A stretch of 64,000 nt of DNA from Hirundichthys speculiger (Eukaryota; Chordata; Actinopteri; Beloniformes; Exocoetidae). A model generated the notes under the pieces. That model had not been told where the DNA came from. It made no database searches and saw nothing but the letters and a program-made list of their open reading frames with translations. The stretch lies in assembly GCA_018398805.1 (NCBI GenBank), contig JAGFBZ010001941.1, forward strand, positions 124,001 through 188,000. The letters are read 5' to 3'. Shown here one piece after another: positions 1 through 11,439 of the stretch; positions within the stretch are counted from its first letter, which is position 1, and the number at the start of each line of letters is the position of its first letter. The position numbers were made by a program, and so were the translations under genes.

Positions 1-92
1 TCAATCAAAAATTTAAAAAATTAAAAAGTGACATTTTTATTTTGTTTTTCATTTCTTAATCTAACACTAACAAACAAAAAAAAATGCCTGGT
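1..92 (+). repeat. Edge-truncated copy of the hAT-like element found at 25704-26639
   Basis: This stretch aligns closely, with small indels, to the interior of the element near 26087-26175, including the shared 'aaattaaaaagtgacatt' block. The similarity stops where a hAT MITE fragment begins. The rest of the element lies outside the window or has been lost. Confidence 0.6.
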
Positions 93-232
93 TTTAGATG
101 TTTCCCTCCTTCTTCACCCCCTGATACAAGTGACTGTGACCGGCCATTAATTAGAGTCAGGTGTGTTAAAGCAGGGAAACTTGCAAAACCTGCAGGACAC
201 CGGCCCTCAAGGACCAGGGTTGGAGACCCCTG
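93..232 (-). mobile_element. Truncated 224-bp-family hAT MITE
   Basis: It retains the interior and one terminal arm (ending in 'gagacccctg') of the MITE family seen complete at 32990, 37891 and 63489. The opposite arm is missing. It abuts the hAT fragment at 1-92, so it is probably an insertion followed by deletion. Confidence 0.65.
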
Positions 233-444
233 CCTTATGTGGCAAAGGTAGTTTGAAGAATTTTTTCAGACTTTAAAACAAATAAAACCGACAACGCCAC
301 CTAGGTATAAAAGAGCCTAGGACTCGTTAAAAGATTACAGGTTCTTTGAATCAGGGGTAAGCAGAGTTAAAAAAGCGGTCACTAATTAAAAGAACAGTTT
401 ATTTATAAAACATTAAAACCCAGCCCCCAGTCCATGCCCTAGAT

Positions 445-668
445 CAGAGGTCTTCAACCCTGGTCCTCGTGACCCCCTATCCAGCAGGTTTTAGAGGTTT
501 CCCAGCTTCAACACACCTGATTTTAATTAATGGTCATTATCAGGTTGTCCTCAAAGTCTGAACAAGTCTGTTGATGACACAGCCACTTGTATCACGGTGT
601 GAAGAAGGAGGGAAACATCTAAAACCTGCTGGATAGGGGGTCACGAGGACCAGGGTTGAGAATCACTG
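445..668. mobile_element. Complete 224-bp hAT-like MITE, subfamily A
   Basis: Long imperfect terminal inverted repeats ('caaccctggtcctcg' on the left and its complement on the right) flank a core resembling the other family members. The length matches the intact copies exactly. No clear 8-bp target duplication remains. It has no coding capacity. Confidence 0.75.
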
Positions 669-669
669 C

Positions 670-1470
670 ATTAATTCAAAATTCAAAAATACTTTATTAA
701 TCCCCCAAGGGGAAATGAAATTCAAGTTTCAGTACCCCAGGAAAAATCTGGTGTACTAGGGGAGCTGCTAGTGTCCAGCGCTCCTTTTCATGCCAGGTCC
801 CGTGGTCCGAGTGCTAACTCCAGATAACAGCCGTTAACAGCCATTAAAACAGTTAACAGCCGTTAAAAAACCAGTATATCTCCATAATGATGACAAGTGA
901 GATATATCCAGGTCAGAGGAGGAAACACCGATGAACCAGACCGTCTCCTCTGGGAAGACCGAGCTCCATTCAGTCCGGCGAGCAACGGAGCCGACCGTCC
1001 CAGAGCCCGGTTCATCATGCGGACCGGACCAGTCCGTTGTCATCTTCCCCGGCGGTGCTGGGCCACACAAGGTCACCAGACGGCCCCTGCCAGGTCAGCT
1101 GACCCATCCGGCATGTAGACTGCTGGACGGGGGCAGCATGCCGCCGTTGCTACGTCGGGGGCTCCCGTCCCGGCTCCGTGATGCTGCAGCCCGAGTCCAG
1201 TGGCGGTGGTTGCCGCGGGTAGCAGTTCAGGGCTATTTAGCTTAACTTTCCTGAACCGGCCTCCAGCTACACAGTCCATGTCTGCGGCGGCAGGTCTACA
1301 CCAGCTGCAAGAGGACCGGTCCGCCCCCTGCAGACAGTATGTATACATCCGACCGCAGATCACCACAAACCGGACACAAACTGGAGTGTCCAGCGTCCAG
1401 CGTCCAGCGTCGCAGGGACAAGTCCCCGGAGCAGCAGCGAGAAGCGTCCATGCCAGGCGTCATCCGGGCA
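670..1470 (-). mobile_element. LINE-like 3' fragment with GC-rich body (copy 1)
   Basis: Read on the minus strand, about 550 bp (1245 down to 670) matches the element at 54640-55195 and ends in the typical teleost non-LTR tail 'gggggattaataaagt'. The 5' side (1245-1470) is GC-rich and is not shared with the other copy, so it may be more of the element or unrelated DNA. Short open frames here in several phases do not agree between the two copies and are not called as genes. The exact LINE or SINE class is uncertain. Confidence 0.55.
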
Positions 1471-1684
1471 ACAGACATGTCTTGACCTTGATGACAAGAT
1501 GATGATGGCCACTAATTAGGATCAGGTGTGTTAAAGCAGGGAAACATGGGAAAGATGCAAAACCTGCAGGACAGCGGCCCTCGAGGACCGACTTTGGAGA
1601 CACACACTCTACACCAGGGGTGTCCAAAGTCGGTCCTCGAGGGCCGCTGTCCTGCAGGTTTTGCATCTTTCCCATGTTTTCCTG
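1470..1684. mobile_element. Two facing hAT MITE fragments
   Basis: A minus-orientation fragment (1470 to about 1602) is followed at 1615 by a plus-orientation fragment beginning 'caggggtgtccaaag'. Both expose the same terminus, giving a near-perfect inverted repeat of about 56 bp around a short spacer. Both fragments are truncated at their outer ends. Confidence 0.75.
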
Positions 1685-1689
1685 CAAAA

Positions 1690-3028
1690 GGTCAATCGAA
1701 TAATGGGTTCCTTCAGCTGTCTATGTTTGATTGTCAAGTGGAAGAGCTAATTTTACAAGGTCAAATGCCAGTGAAAATATCAGAACGGTAATGTATTTGT
1801 CTTATCACTTTCAACATTATTAGAAATGGGACAGCACCGAAGAAGCCTTTGGCTTGACAACATTAGCAGTTAATATTTGATTAGCCTTTCCTCAGCTCTG
1901 CAACTTCTTATAACTCATATTGTAAATACCAAACAGCTAATAACGATCAGGACTGCTACCACATACACAAGACTCATGGGACCTCTCACATGAGAAGCCG
2001 CATCTGCTTGTACTTACCTGAACTCACCGCTTTAATGCAGGAATTGGTAACAACAGTAGGACAGAGAGGAAAAACAATCATCTGGTCTTTTATGTGGCTC
2101 GTACAGGCTATCTGAGCTGCTCTTCTGAGGGTGTAGGTAATGCTCGGCAGATTCAAAGCAGAAATCCACTCGGCATAACATCAGAGGCATATTTTCTCTG
2201 GTCAACATTTCCATTAGATGTTTTTTTTGTTTGTTTGTTTGTTTATTTGGACTTTTTTGCAACTCATCCCTATGTCCGCTAAAATATAACTCTTAAGCTT
2301 CACGAGTGCTTTTTGGAAAAAAGCACATCCAGTTGGAAACGTCTGTGGAAAGTTGTTTAACAATGCAGTGGAATCAGACTGATAGGATGTGAATATTTGA
2401 CACACCACCACCATGATGTAACATGTTCTCACAATACAGTAGTCCTGGTAGATGTAGGAGAGAATTATCCTGGTGTGTGTGACTCACGGCGAGCACATCT
2501 GTTTTGAGGTGGAAGGGGGACCTGTGCGTGTCTGATTTCATGTACTTGCCGTGTCTGTGACACTCCACATGCATGGCGGCGTGTCGTGCTCATGCTGTGC
2601 TCGCTGTAACCTTTGTTTACCGTAAACACAAGAGACAGATGCTGTGGGCTGTGACTCTCTTGTGGATTGTTCTGTTTAGCTTCACAAAGCGGAGGCACAA
2701 CAGGACGCTGAGGACACCGGCTTCAAAGAAACTGTAAGCTGCGTGTGTGTCTTTGCTTTAGTCATCATGGGAAGCGGTTAGGCTCTAGTTTCTGGAGGGA
2801 AAACAGGCCACGCTGGCTGCTGTGGTGGCTGCTTGCTGTTTGGACCCTCGTGGAGCCATGACAAGAGAACAAATGTGGTGCTGGAGAAGGCTTTGTGTAT
2901 TTATTCAGAGAGTGTTAAGAAACAAGACAGTCAAGTCAAAAGTCATTTCTGTGACAGTGTGATGTATTTTTCACTACTGATCACCCCTTTAGGAGAGTAT
3001 CAGCTCGGGCTTGGAAATAAAAACATTA
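1690..3028. other. Intergenic, no gene seen
   Basis: A (TTTG)n tract lies near 2221-2245. No splice-supported exon or recognisable protein is visible on either strand. The open frames are short and have no family motif. Confidence 0.6.
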
Positions 3029-3030
3029 TA

Positions 3031-3734
3031 CAGTGGCACCTCTACTTATGAAATTAATTGGATCTGGAAGTAGTTTCGTAACCTGAAAATTTTGTAAGTG
3101 GAGACGCGTTTTCCATGTAAATGCACTAATCCGTTCCAAGCCCCTCAAAATTCGAACATAATTAAAAAAAAAAAAAAATTATAAATAAAAAACATGTTAG
3201 AACTAGAAAAGCACTCCACCAAGCGCAACAATTATCGAAAATTTGAAAGTGATCCAGAATCCAGGATTTCTTCCGGATCACACCCAAAATGAAATCAGTT
3301 CTTCCTTTTCACATTTCAACAACAACTCCTGAAAATTTCATCAAAATCCATCCATAACTTTTTGAGTTATATTGAACACAGACAGACAAACAGACAGATA
3401 AATCCCCGCCAAAAACATAACCTCCTTGGCGGAGGTTAAAATTGTTAGTTTACCTGACAAGGGGCCCTCCTAGCCAATGGGATGCTAGGAAGTTGCTAAG
3501 CGATAGCCAATAGCAGAGCAGCTCGGACGCCGCTTTCAAATCGAGATACAGAGCAGCTACATGTATGTTTACACTCGGTAAACTTTGGGAGCTGCGAGTA
3601 GCAGCGCGTACTATATTTTTGCCTTTCGTATCCTGAAATTTATTTGGTAACAAGAGGCAATATTTTCCCATTGAGGTGTTTTCGTAACCTGAAAATTTCG
3701 TATGTAGAGACGTTCGTAAGTAGAGCTACCACTG
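3031..3734. mobile_element. Tigger-like (Tc1/mariner) non-autonomous element
   Basis: It is flanked by TA on both sides (3029-3030 and 3735-3736). The ends are complementary ('cagtggcacctctactta' on the left; 'gtaagtagagctaccactg' on the right), with the subterminal motif 'cgtaacctgaaaatt' at both ends. The interior shares a block ('agccaatgggatgctagga') with the copy at 5620, in opposite orientation. It is interrupted by another repeat at about 3193-3440. Confidence 0.7.
3193..3440 (-). repeat. Internally deleted copy of an unclassified repeat, nested
   Basis: On the minus strand it begins 'aacctccgccaaggaggtt' and contains the same phrases as 28629-29052 (for example 'ttactcaaaaagttatgg'-like and 'cctggattctggatcactt' blocks), then jumps to the distal end '...gtgcttttctagtt'. 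The middle is missing. It sits inside the Tigger-like element. Confidence 0.65.
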
Positions 3735-3736
3735 TA

Positions 3737-5240
3737 TTTCGTCTGGCACTTTCAGTCAGCTGAAGGTCCAAATAAACCAAATAATCATTCTTTTCGCACA
3801 TGCACTGTTGTGAGGAGAGTTTTAATAAGTGTGAAGTCACCTGAGTGGGTGACACACGGCAACAAATGACATAATGCAATAGATGTTGCTTAAAATGATG
3901 ACCTCACGAGTGATTACCCAACTCGAGTGCTCCCTTCGGTACCGCAGTATCATCTTTGATCTCATTGTACTGCTTTTAACACTGACTCACCCGCTCTCAT
4001 CCACCATGTTTGCAGGACTAGCAGAAAGCTGTCAACAGCTGTCTCATGTGCTTCTTTGTAACAAAACACTGCAATGTTCACACCCTGAAGGCTGGTTTTC
4101 TGTCTGTCATAATAAAGCTTTTACTCAACATCTTACACAAGGGATCTTTTATCTCCTTTATTTCTTGAGTGAAAACATGCCAAACAATGTTTTGGTAATA
4201 CCAGCAATCAGAACCTTGCAATCACAAGTCTTAAATGGCTTCTTCTTTGCCACCATCTGATCTGTCCAGGCCATTAAAAGATCTGCTTATTCCTGCTGAC
4301 AGGAAGCAGAGTAGGACACACGGTCCTCTGTGTGCTGTTTGATGCATTTACGTTTGTATGTCTATGTGAGTTAGAGCTTTTACAAGCCCCGGTGGCTTGT
4401 CATTTACAGCCACTGTGGCTCTGTTCTCTGCTGTGAAACTAATCACAGAGCTGCTCAGGTAATTATCTTAGAAATGAGCAGGGACAGAGACTGAGGACAG
4501 AAAACGTTTTCCACTAGTTCTTCTCTGATGACTGTGTCCTCAAACATCTTTGAAGTCTTTAAATTTTCCCCTCTTCCTCCCATGATGAGGCGGCCGCTGA
4601 GGGGAATGTGTCATGAATGTGATTTGCGAGGATGTGTGTGTCTGTCACCCAGGTGGAGCCAAAGCCGTGCCGCGAGTCACCATGAGATAAGTCAAAGAAG
4701 TCTAAGATGGTGTTCACTTCACCAGAAAAAATTAGCAAGGATTGACTCACTTCCTGAGTTGGTCTGAGAGGCACGCACAGACAAATCCAGATGTAAATAT
4801 CCAGTCATACACACTCACAATGGACATAGTAATAGATTAGAAATCAATTTATGTGTTCAGTCTCTGACTGTTCAGTGTTCAACCTTCTGTTTTTTAAGTC
4901 TGTTACCTCTTGATATCAGAAGGATTTTTTTTAGTGGTTTGGCTGCTCTTGTGACTTATATATCAAAGATACAGCATGTCATCCATGACAACAACAAGGC
5001 ATCATCTACACCAGCAAGCATTTTCACTAGTGAGTCACAATGGGTTCTACAATTTGACAGAAGGGCCAGAGCAGATGGATGGAGTGTTTTGGTGACCCAC
5101 CTCATATCAGAAAAAAAATATATAATGGGATATGTAGAAAACAAGCTTTAATATAAATTGAAAATGAACAAAAGCATAACAACAAAATATCTGTCCTTGA
5201 AGCCCCACATATTGAATTTACTCTTAAAACATAGAAAATT
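3737..5240. other. Intergenic, no gene seen
   Basis: A 125-residue open frame at 3883-4260 has no recognisable domain and no exon-like signals. Nothing else supportable is visible. Confidence 0.55.
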
Positions 5241-5245
5241 AAATG

Positions 5246-5301
5246 AACAGTTACTGTTGCTAACAGTAACTGTTAGCAACATTGTGTTGCTAACAGTTAC
5301 T
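5246..5301. repeat. Alternating inverted repeats (clustered hairpin)
   Basis: Arms at 5246-5258 and 5262-5274 are perfect complements of 13 bp. Arms at 5265-5281 and 5285-5301 are perfect complements of 17 bp. The motif 'gttgctaacagt' is iterated in alternating orientation, so two mutually exclusive hairpins are possible. Confidence 0.8.
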
Positions 5302-5619
5302 ATTTAAAAGCACTGAAAGCTCCGTTATCCATCAGGATATCATCACCATCACTCTCCTCCTGAAAGTCTTTATTTCAAAAACAGTAGGAGATGCAGATGC
5401 ACTTGTACTAGTTAATGTCCCCGGTGCCAAAACTCAACAACAACCAGCGCTAAGACGGAACAGTGTCACGGCATCCCAGTATGCGGAGCGCATTATATTT
5501 GATCTGGTAACCATTGTTTAGAACGTACGTGCACCTGCACACCACTTATAATATACGTGGTTAACGGCTTGCTAGCATAATTAGCACGCTTTGTGACAAA
5601 GTGCCAGCTGATTATCATA
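5302..5619. other. Intergenic, nothing recognised
   Basis: No gene or classified repeat is visible between the hairpin cluster and the Tigger-like element. Confidence 0.5.
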
Positions 5620-5925
5620 CAGTGGTACCTCTACTTACGAACGTATCTATTAACAAAATTTCAGCAAACGAAATGCCTCTTTGGAAAAATATTGCATCTA
5701 TATATGAAAGAAATTCCAGGTTACGAAGGCAAAAAATTTCAAAATACGTGGTGCTACTCGCAGCTCCCGTAAACGTAAGCATACTTGTCGCCTCCTGTAT
5801 CTCGGTTTGAAAGCGGTGCGTCCGAGCTGCTCTGCCATTGGCTATCGCTCAGCATCTCCCTGGCATCCCATTGGCTAGGAGGGCCCTTATCTGTATGAGC
5901 GTAACCCAGCAACCCAGGTGAACGA
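5620..5925. mobile_element. Tigger-like element, second copy, truncated
   Basis: It begins after TA with 'cagtggtacctctacttacg' and shares, in reverse orientation, the 'cccattggctaggagggccc' and 'gagctgctctgccattggct' blocks with the element at 3031-3734. The distal terminal repeat is not found. Confidence 0.65.
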
Positions 5926-7400
5926 ACAATTTTTAATTCTTTAATGTACTTTATTCTTTGTTCTTTATTCTTTACATCAGTATAATTGTGCAATAATCTA
6001 ATTCTAACATGTATCTTACAGGTTTTTATGTCATTTCATGAATTATTTATAATCTATAAAAAATTATGTCCGACTTTATGTCTCTGTTCGAGATGCAAAA
6101 TAATCACAGTAAATACAAGTCTGGCAAAGTCTATAGAGCAAGAATTATTTCTGGACTTCAGCTAATTATATCATTATCGTATTGCCTTGATAAATCAGAT
6201 TCCACCTCATACATTCATGAAAAGGAAAACTTCATGTGCCATCATGTCACCAGCCAAGATAAAGCCTGGATTGGTTTTACCACAATCCTCAGTTCCTCTG
6301 GTTGACCACTTTGATTCTCTGGATCCAAATCTCGCTTGAACACGTACAGCTGGATTCATAACTGCTGTACCGGCAACAAGCGTTGGGCACATTCATGAGG
6401 TACACCCCTTACAGAAAGCCTGCAGAACTTTAAATAATCAGAAGACGCTTTCTGTAAGATCATCCAGATATTCTCCCGATCAGAAAACACTTAAAACAGC
6501 ATCATCTTGTTTACTGAATACTGTGTTATAGTTTCCTTTATTGTTCTAAAGTACTTATAGACTGTCTGAAGGTGTCATGGGTGTAAAGCTAATGTAAAAT
6601 GATCCTAGATAAGATAACAAAGGCTTCAAATAGCCATCTCATATCCACTTGTGAGAATATATTTCAAAATAGTCCGTGAAATTTAAATATAGTCATTATT
6701 TTTTAACGGTGATCATTAACTGGGGTCCCCGGTAGTGTCGTAACTTACCAGGTTGGTAATCCATGTGACTACCAAGCTTATCTCTGGCTGTTTTTTTGCA
6801 CATGTTCATAATCCCCTCTCTACATCAGCCCCCTGCTCTATTTTAATGAGCCAGTCATAGCTTAGTTATCAGCAGTTCCAGGCAAGTCTGATTCCTGAGA
6901 AAAACTCCAGATACGAGGGGGAGGGGGATCCCTCAAGCTGGGACCTGTACCTTCCCCAGCGCCAAATTAGAGATGATCATTCAGCCGGTTTTTAAAAGAT
7001 GGGTGACTGTTTTCATCTGCGGTATTACATTCTGTCAGAGACGTGGCAGGCAAATGTCTCCTGGTGGCTTATAAACAGCTGAGTTGGAAAAAAAATGACG
7101 TGCCATTACCACATTTGAAGTCAGAGATAACAGAGCATTTCTTATCCCGCTCAGTCTGTTTCCAGGCAGCCTGTCAAACTGCTCAGTCGCCAGATCTCAT
7201 GTCAGTTGAGAGCTCAACATCACCACAACCCAAGGAAACCTTTCATCTCTGTTTAGCTTGTAGCTTTGTACCGTTAGCTCTCTTCCTCTACACAGGGCAA
7301 ACTATTCCCTTAGCAGGAAAAAAAAATGAAAAAGATGGAAGTAAAAGATTCACCAAAGGTACACACATTGGAATTCAGTCTTAAATTTGCTTATTTTCTT
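5926..7400. other. Intergenic, no gene seen
   Basis: AT-rich sequence without recognisable exons. Open frames are short and lack family motifs. Confidence 0.55.
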
Positions 7401-7870
7401 TCTTGATTAAACTAAATCATTACCACACTCCTGTCAGGGGACTGTTGCCTCACAGTTCCTGGTTGAAATACTCACTGGGGCCTTTCTATGTAGAGTCTTT
7501 AATTATCACTTTATATGGAAGAGGAAGAATTTTGAATTCTGTCCTGGATTTAACAGGAAGCCAAGATTGGAGAGAAATGATCTCCCCTGCTAATCCTCAT
7601 CAGAACTCTCACTGCAGCGTTTTGCATCAAGCTGGAGGCTGTGTAGAGTAATTTTAGGACATCCCATTAACAAGGATTTGCAGTTGTCCAAATGCATGGA
7701 AAAAATAGGTAGCAAATGCATGGATTAGTCTTTCTGCAACACTTTGAGACAGGATTTTCTTTACTTTTATCATGTTACAAAGGTGACGAAAGCCGATCCA
7801 GAAACTTGTTTTGTGTGTGAATTAAAGGACGGATCTTAATAATTCCAAGTGTCCTCACAGCAGACTTGAC
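7401..7870. repeat. Decayed teleost interspersed repeat, unclassified
   Basis: Phrases such as 'gaattttgaattctgtcc', 'gatttaacaggaagccaa' and 'tgcatggattagtctttctg' follow the order of a very common fish repeat whose class I cannot assign with confidence. It has no coding capacity. Confidence 0.5.
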
Positions 7871-8146
7871 CTGAACTGATGTATACTTACTCTCCTAAGG
7901 AACAATATACGTTATTGTTGCAGTGTAAATTACTTAAGACAAATAACATTAAAAAAGTCATTAGCTTGAATAGTTTAACAATAGTTGCAAATACACTCCC
8001 TAACCAAAAGGTCAGCTCCCATAACCTTAATATCATGATACATTTTAACCCGGATCCCATGTCCCAACCTTTAAACAACTTATTTTAACCAAAGCCAAGT
8101 CATTTATGTCCCCTGACCAAATATGAGGGAGAATTTTTTTATTACC

Positions 8147-9378
8147 TTCATCAGAGTCAGATGTTTACATACACTAAAATTACTGTGCCTTTAAACATTT
8201 GAGAAAGACCAGGTGATGATGTCATGGCTTTGGAAGCTTCTCATAGGTTAGCTGACAACAGTTGAGTTAATTGGAGGCTCACCTGTGGATGTATTTTAAG
8301 GCACACCTCAAACATACCGTTTCCTTGTGTGACATCATGGAAAAAAAAGAAATCATCCAAGACATCAGGAAGAGAATTGAGGACATGAGTCTTGTTCATC
8401 CTTACGTACAATTTCCAGATAACCGAAAGTGCCACATTCATCTGTTACGTTCGTATTATTCATAATACGTACGGTTCTGTGTCCCAGAGATGAACATGCG
8501 TTGATGTAAAATGTGCACATCAACCCCAGAACAAAAGCAAAATAGCTTGTGAAGATGCAGCTGAAGCTGGTTAGAGTGTCATTATCCAGAGTGAACCAGT
8601 CCTGAACCAACATGGACTGAAAGACCACTCAGCCAGGAAGAAGACATTACACTGAAAACCAACAGAAAAACAACAGATTACAGTTTATAAATACACACAG
8701 GGCTAAATCCTTGATTTCTGGAGACATGTCCTGGTCTGATGAAACTAAAATTGAACATTTTGGTCATAATGTCCATCGTTACATTTGGAGGAAAAAGAGG
8801 AAAGCTGGAGACTGAGAACACCATCCAACTGTGAAGTACGGGGGTGGAAGCATCATGCTGTGGGGTGTTTTGCTGCAGGAGGGACTGGTGAACTTCACAA
8901 AATAGATGGAATACAAGGAAAGAAACATTATGTGGAAATGTTGAAGCAACATCTCAAAACATCAGTCAGGAAGTTAAATCTAGGGTGCAAATAGGTCTTC
9001 TAAATGGACAATGACCGTAAAAATACCACCAAATTACCTGCAAAGCAGCTTAAGGACAAAAAAGTCTATGTTTTAGAGTCCTGATCTCAGTCTTGTTGAC
9101 ATTTGTGGGCAGAGCTGAAAAGGCGTGTAGGAACAAGATGGCCTACAAATCTGACTCAGTTCCTCCAGTTCTGTCAGGAGGAATGTTCAAAGTGAACGCT
9201 ACCTTCTGACTTTAAAGAATGTAATAAAACATTATCTAAAAAAAAATCTCTCTCTCATTGTTCTGGCATTTAGCAAAAACAAATCATTTTGGAAATCCTG
9301 ATATCCTGATGAGAATGTGAGAAATTAAAGGTCATGTGTCTTTTTATAAAGTGTATGTAAACTTATGGTTCCAACTGA
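8147..9378 (+). mobile_element. Tc1-like (Sleeping-Beauty-type) transposon, inactive
   Basis: The ends carry the Sleeping-Beauty-type signature 'gtttacatacactaaa' on the left and its diverged complement ('gtgtatgtaaacttatggtt') on the right. The transposase frame between them is broken. The total of about 1.2 kb is a little shorter than the usual 1.6 kb, so internal sequence has been lost. Confidence 0.85.
8337..9237 (+). pseudogene. Tc1-like transposase pseudogene
   Basis: This is the remnant of a DDE transposase of the Tc1/mariner superfamily, which would have cut and pasted the surrounding element. The N-terminus (MEKKEIIQDIRKRIEDM) resembles the start of the paired-like DNA-binding domain of fish Tc1 transposases, but the frame then breaks and much of that domain is missing. 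In the catalytic region one reads 'MSWSDETKIEHFG', 'SIMLWGCFAAGGTGELHKI' and a DND motif on separate open pieces, consistent with the first two catalytic aspartates. At the usual third acidic position, after the 'SPDLNP'-like stretch, the sequence has drifted. Several stops and frameshifts mean it cannot encode a working enzyme. Confidence 0.85.
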
Positions 9379-9633
9379 ATATCTAACAGAAAAAAACATT
9401 TACATTTTTTTTTAGCTTTGATTTGTTTAAGAAGGCTCAGATAAATCATGTCTTGTATTTGATGGTATGTTGAGTCATCGTGAAAGCAGCAGGCGGTGTA
9501 GAAAATGTAGTACACATCATAGCATACATTATTCAGATCAAAAGATAATCAATTTGAGCACTTTCCCTTGTGTAAAACACACATCTGTTTGAACAGAGAA
9601 TATTACTGAGTCAACCAGTTTCCATGGTGAGAG
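9379..9633. other. Short gap between elements; left target duplication of the next element
   Basis: Nothing is recognised except the octamer ggtgagag at 9626-9633, which is repeated after the hAT element. Confidence 0.6.
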
Positions 9634-10323
9634 CAGTGGCGGCGCCAGAACATTTTCATTGCAGTTGCTTAGGGGTTGCTAAAAAATTGTATGGAGTTGC
9701 TGGACAATTTAATTGCAATACCAATTAAATAGCATAAATATGGATATGAATGTCATTACCGGCCTACTCATTCTAATCAGCGCTATCTGAAACTAGTGCG
9801 GATGCCATGAAACAGATTTAAAATCAATTTGAAGTTCGTTATTATAATTTTACCATATAGTCATGCCGCTTTTCACAGCAGTGAGAAATGCACATTAACA
9901 GCCTAGACTACAAATCGTTTCACAATAACCTGTTCATCACATTTTAACCAGTTAATATTCACATAAGTACACATCAGAAGAGATCTGGCAGACTTACGCT
10001 TCAACAGATAGCCCTCCATTTTGATGTCACTTTTCTAACGGCCCGTTTTTTTTCACAAACTGACTTCGCGTGACCCCTGCAGGCCAGCTCTCGCGAGACG
10101 AGTCTCTCTCTCATCGTTTTTAATCGTCTTCCTTTTATTTTAATTTAAAACAAAAACACATGAAATTCATTTTAAATTAAATATTCACAATTTTTATTTT
10201 ATTTAACACAATTAAGATTTTTTCATTTTTAATAGTCTCCATTCTTGGGGTTGCTTTGAGGTTGCTAGGCCATATTTTGGGGTTGCTATAGCAACTGCAA
10301 GCTACCCCCTAGCGCCGCCCCTG
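9634..10323. mobile_element. hAT-like non-autonomous element with perfect 8-bp target duplication
   Basis: The element is bounded by ggtgagag at 9626-9633 and 10324-10331. Its ends are inverted repeats ('cagtggcggcgccag' on the left; 'tagcgccgcccctg' on the right). Both subterminal regions contain repeated 'ggggttgct' motifs. An 8-bp duplication with CAG...CTG termini fits the hAT superfamily. No transposase frame is present in the 690 bp. Confidence 0.85.
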
Positions 10324-10506
10324 GGTGAGAGGCATATTAAAAGCTTTAAATTTAATCAGAAGCAACACTATTAAAGTCCTCAAAGTACATAGATGGAAAT
10401 AAATTACCAAATGCAAATGTAGCCAAGTGAGTTTTATGTGCGAGTTGTGCCAAAATTATGCATACTGCCCCTTTAAGGCCAGTGAGAATCTCACGAGAAT
10501 GACTAA

Positions 10507-11439
10507 GGGCCAATTCCAATTCCTCTCTTAACCCTCAATCTCAACCCTCGCCCTTAACCCTCAATTTTTGGCCCTCAATCTTAACCCTCGAAAGTAAGTG
10601 TAAGGGCTATCTTGTGACTTAGAAATGGGACACCCCTCGAGTGCAGTTACGTCATCAGACTGAAACGTATCAGAGCCCGTGTTGTCTCTGTATTTCCTGA
10701 AATTACACAGGGGTAACATTGAAAAGAGCGCTGTATATTCTCCAAATAATATAAGCAAATAACACAATAGAGGATACATTATTCAGTCCTCCGTCGGTAC
10801 AGAACAAGGTATACAAGTAACGTGAAGCCGCCTGGGACCGCCGACGGGACCCGGACCGCTGACGGGACCGGGACCGCTGACGGGACCGTTACGGCGGAAC
10901 GGGACCACCGAGGAGTACAAGTAACGTGAAGCCGACCTGGACCGCTGACGGGACCGCTGATGGGACCGAGACCGCCACGGACGGCGGACCGGTCCCGTCG
11001 GCGGTCCAGGTCGGCTTCACGTTACTTTGTTGTGTAGCGACGGAGGACTGAATAATGTACCAGGACCACCGACGAGTACAACGTGAAGCCGACGGGACCG
11101 CCGGTACGGCAGCAAACATCGTAAAGTAAAAAAATAAATGTTACCCAACAACGATGTTAATCCATGAAAAAAATCTCAAACAAACACAATAAAATGGTTT
11201 CGTAACATTTATATCTTTAAGATATACGAAGATACTTACGTTTGTAGCTAGCTTCTGGATAGCCCTTACTTCCAAGGGTGGTGTCGGAAAATCTCAATTT
11301 TGAGGGCGATGCAGCCCTCAAACTCGTCCCTCAACTTGATGTCCCTTAGAATTGGGACACCACTTGCCCTTAGCGGGAGCGCGCATTTTTGAGATTGAGG
11401 GTTGAGATTGAGGGTTAAGGGAGGAATTGGAATTCACCC
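10507..11439. mobile_element. Harbinger-like non-autonomous element with GC-rich palindromic core
   Basis: The termini are inverted repeats starting 'gggccaattccaattcct' on the left with the complement of 'gggtgaattccaattcct' on the right, followed at both ends by 'taaccctcaatctcaaccct'-type subrepeats. The same ends bound 11885-12553, which has a 3-bp duplication. GGG termini and a 3-bp duplication suggest PIF/Harbinger, but no transposase is present. Its core is unrelated to that of the second copy. Confidence 0.7.
10776..11058. repeat. Nested perfect inverted repeats in the element core
   Basis: The outer arms 10776-10796 and 11038-11058 are perfect 21-bp complements. The inner arms 10921-10945 and 11001-11025 are perfect 25-bp complements that extend nearly perfectly to about 36 bp. 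Between them lie many 'gggaccgctgac'-type GC-rich subrepeats. On single strands this would fold into a very stable structure. Confidence 0.85.

Noticed and set aside
1073..1366. Cys-rich minus-strand frame as a zinc-finger exon
   Set aside because: It lies in a GC-rich repeat body, and the second copy at 54640 does not preserve the frame.
3883..4260. 125-residue open frame as a possible membrane protein
   Set aside because: The hydrophobic stretches are what AT-rich DNA gives by chance, and no family resemblance or exon signals are visible.
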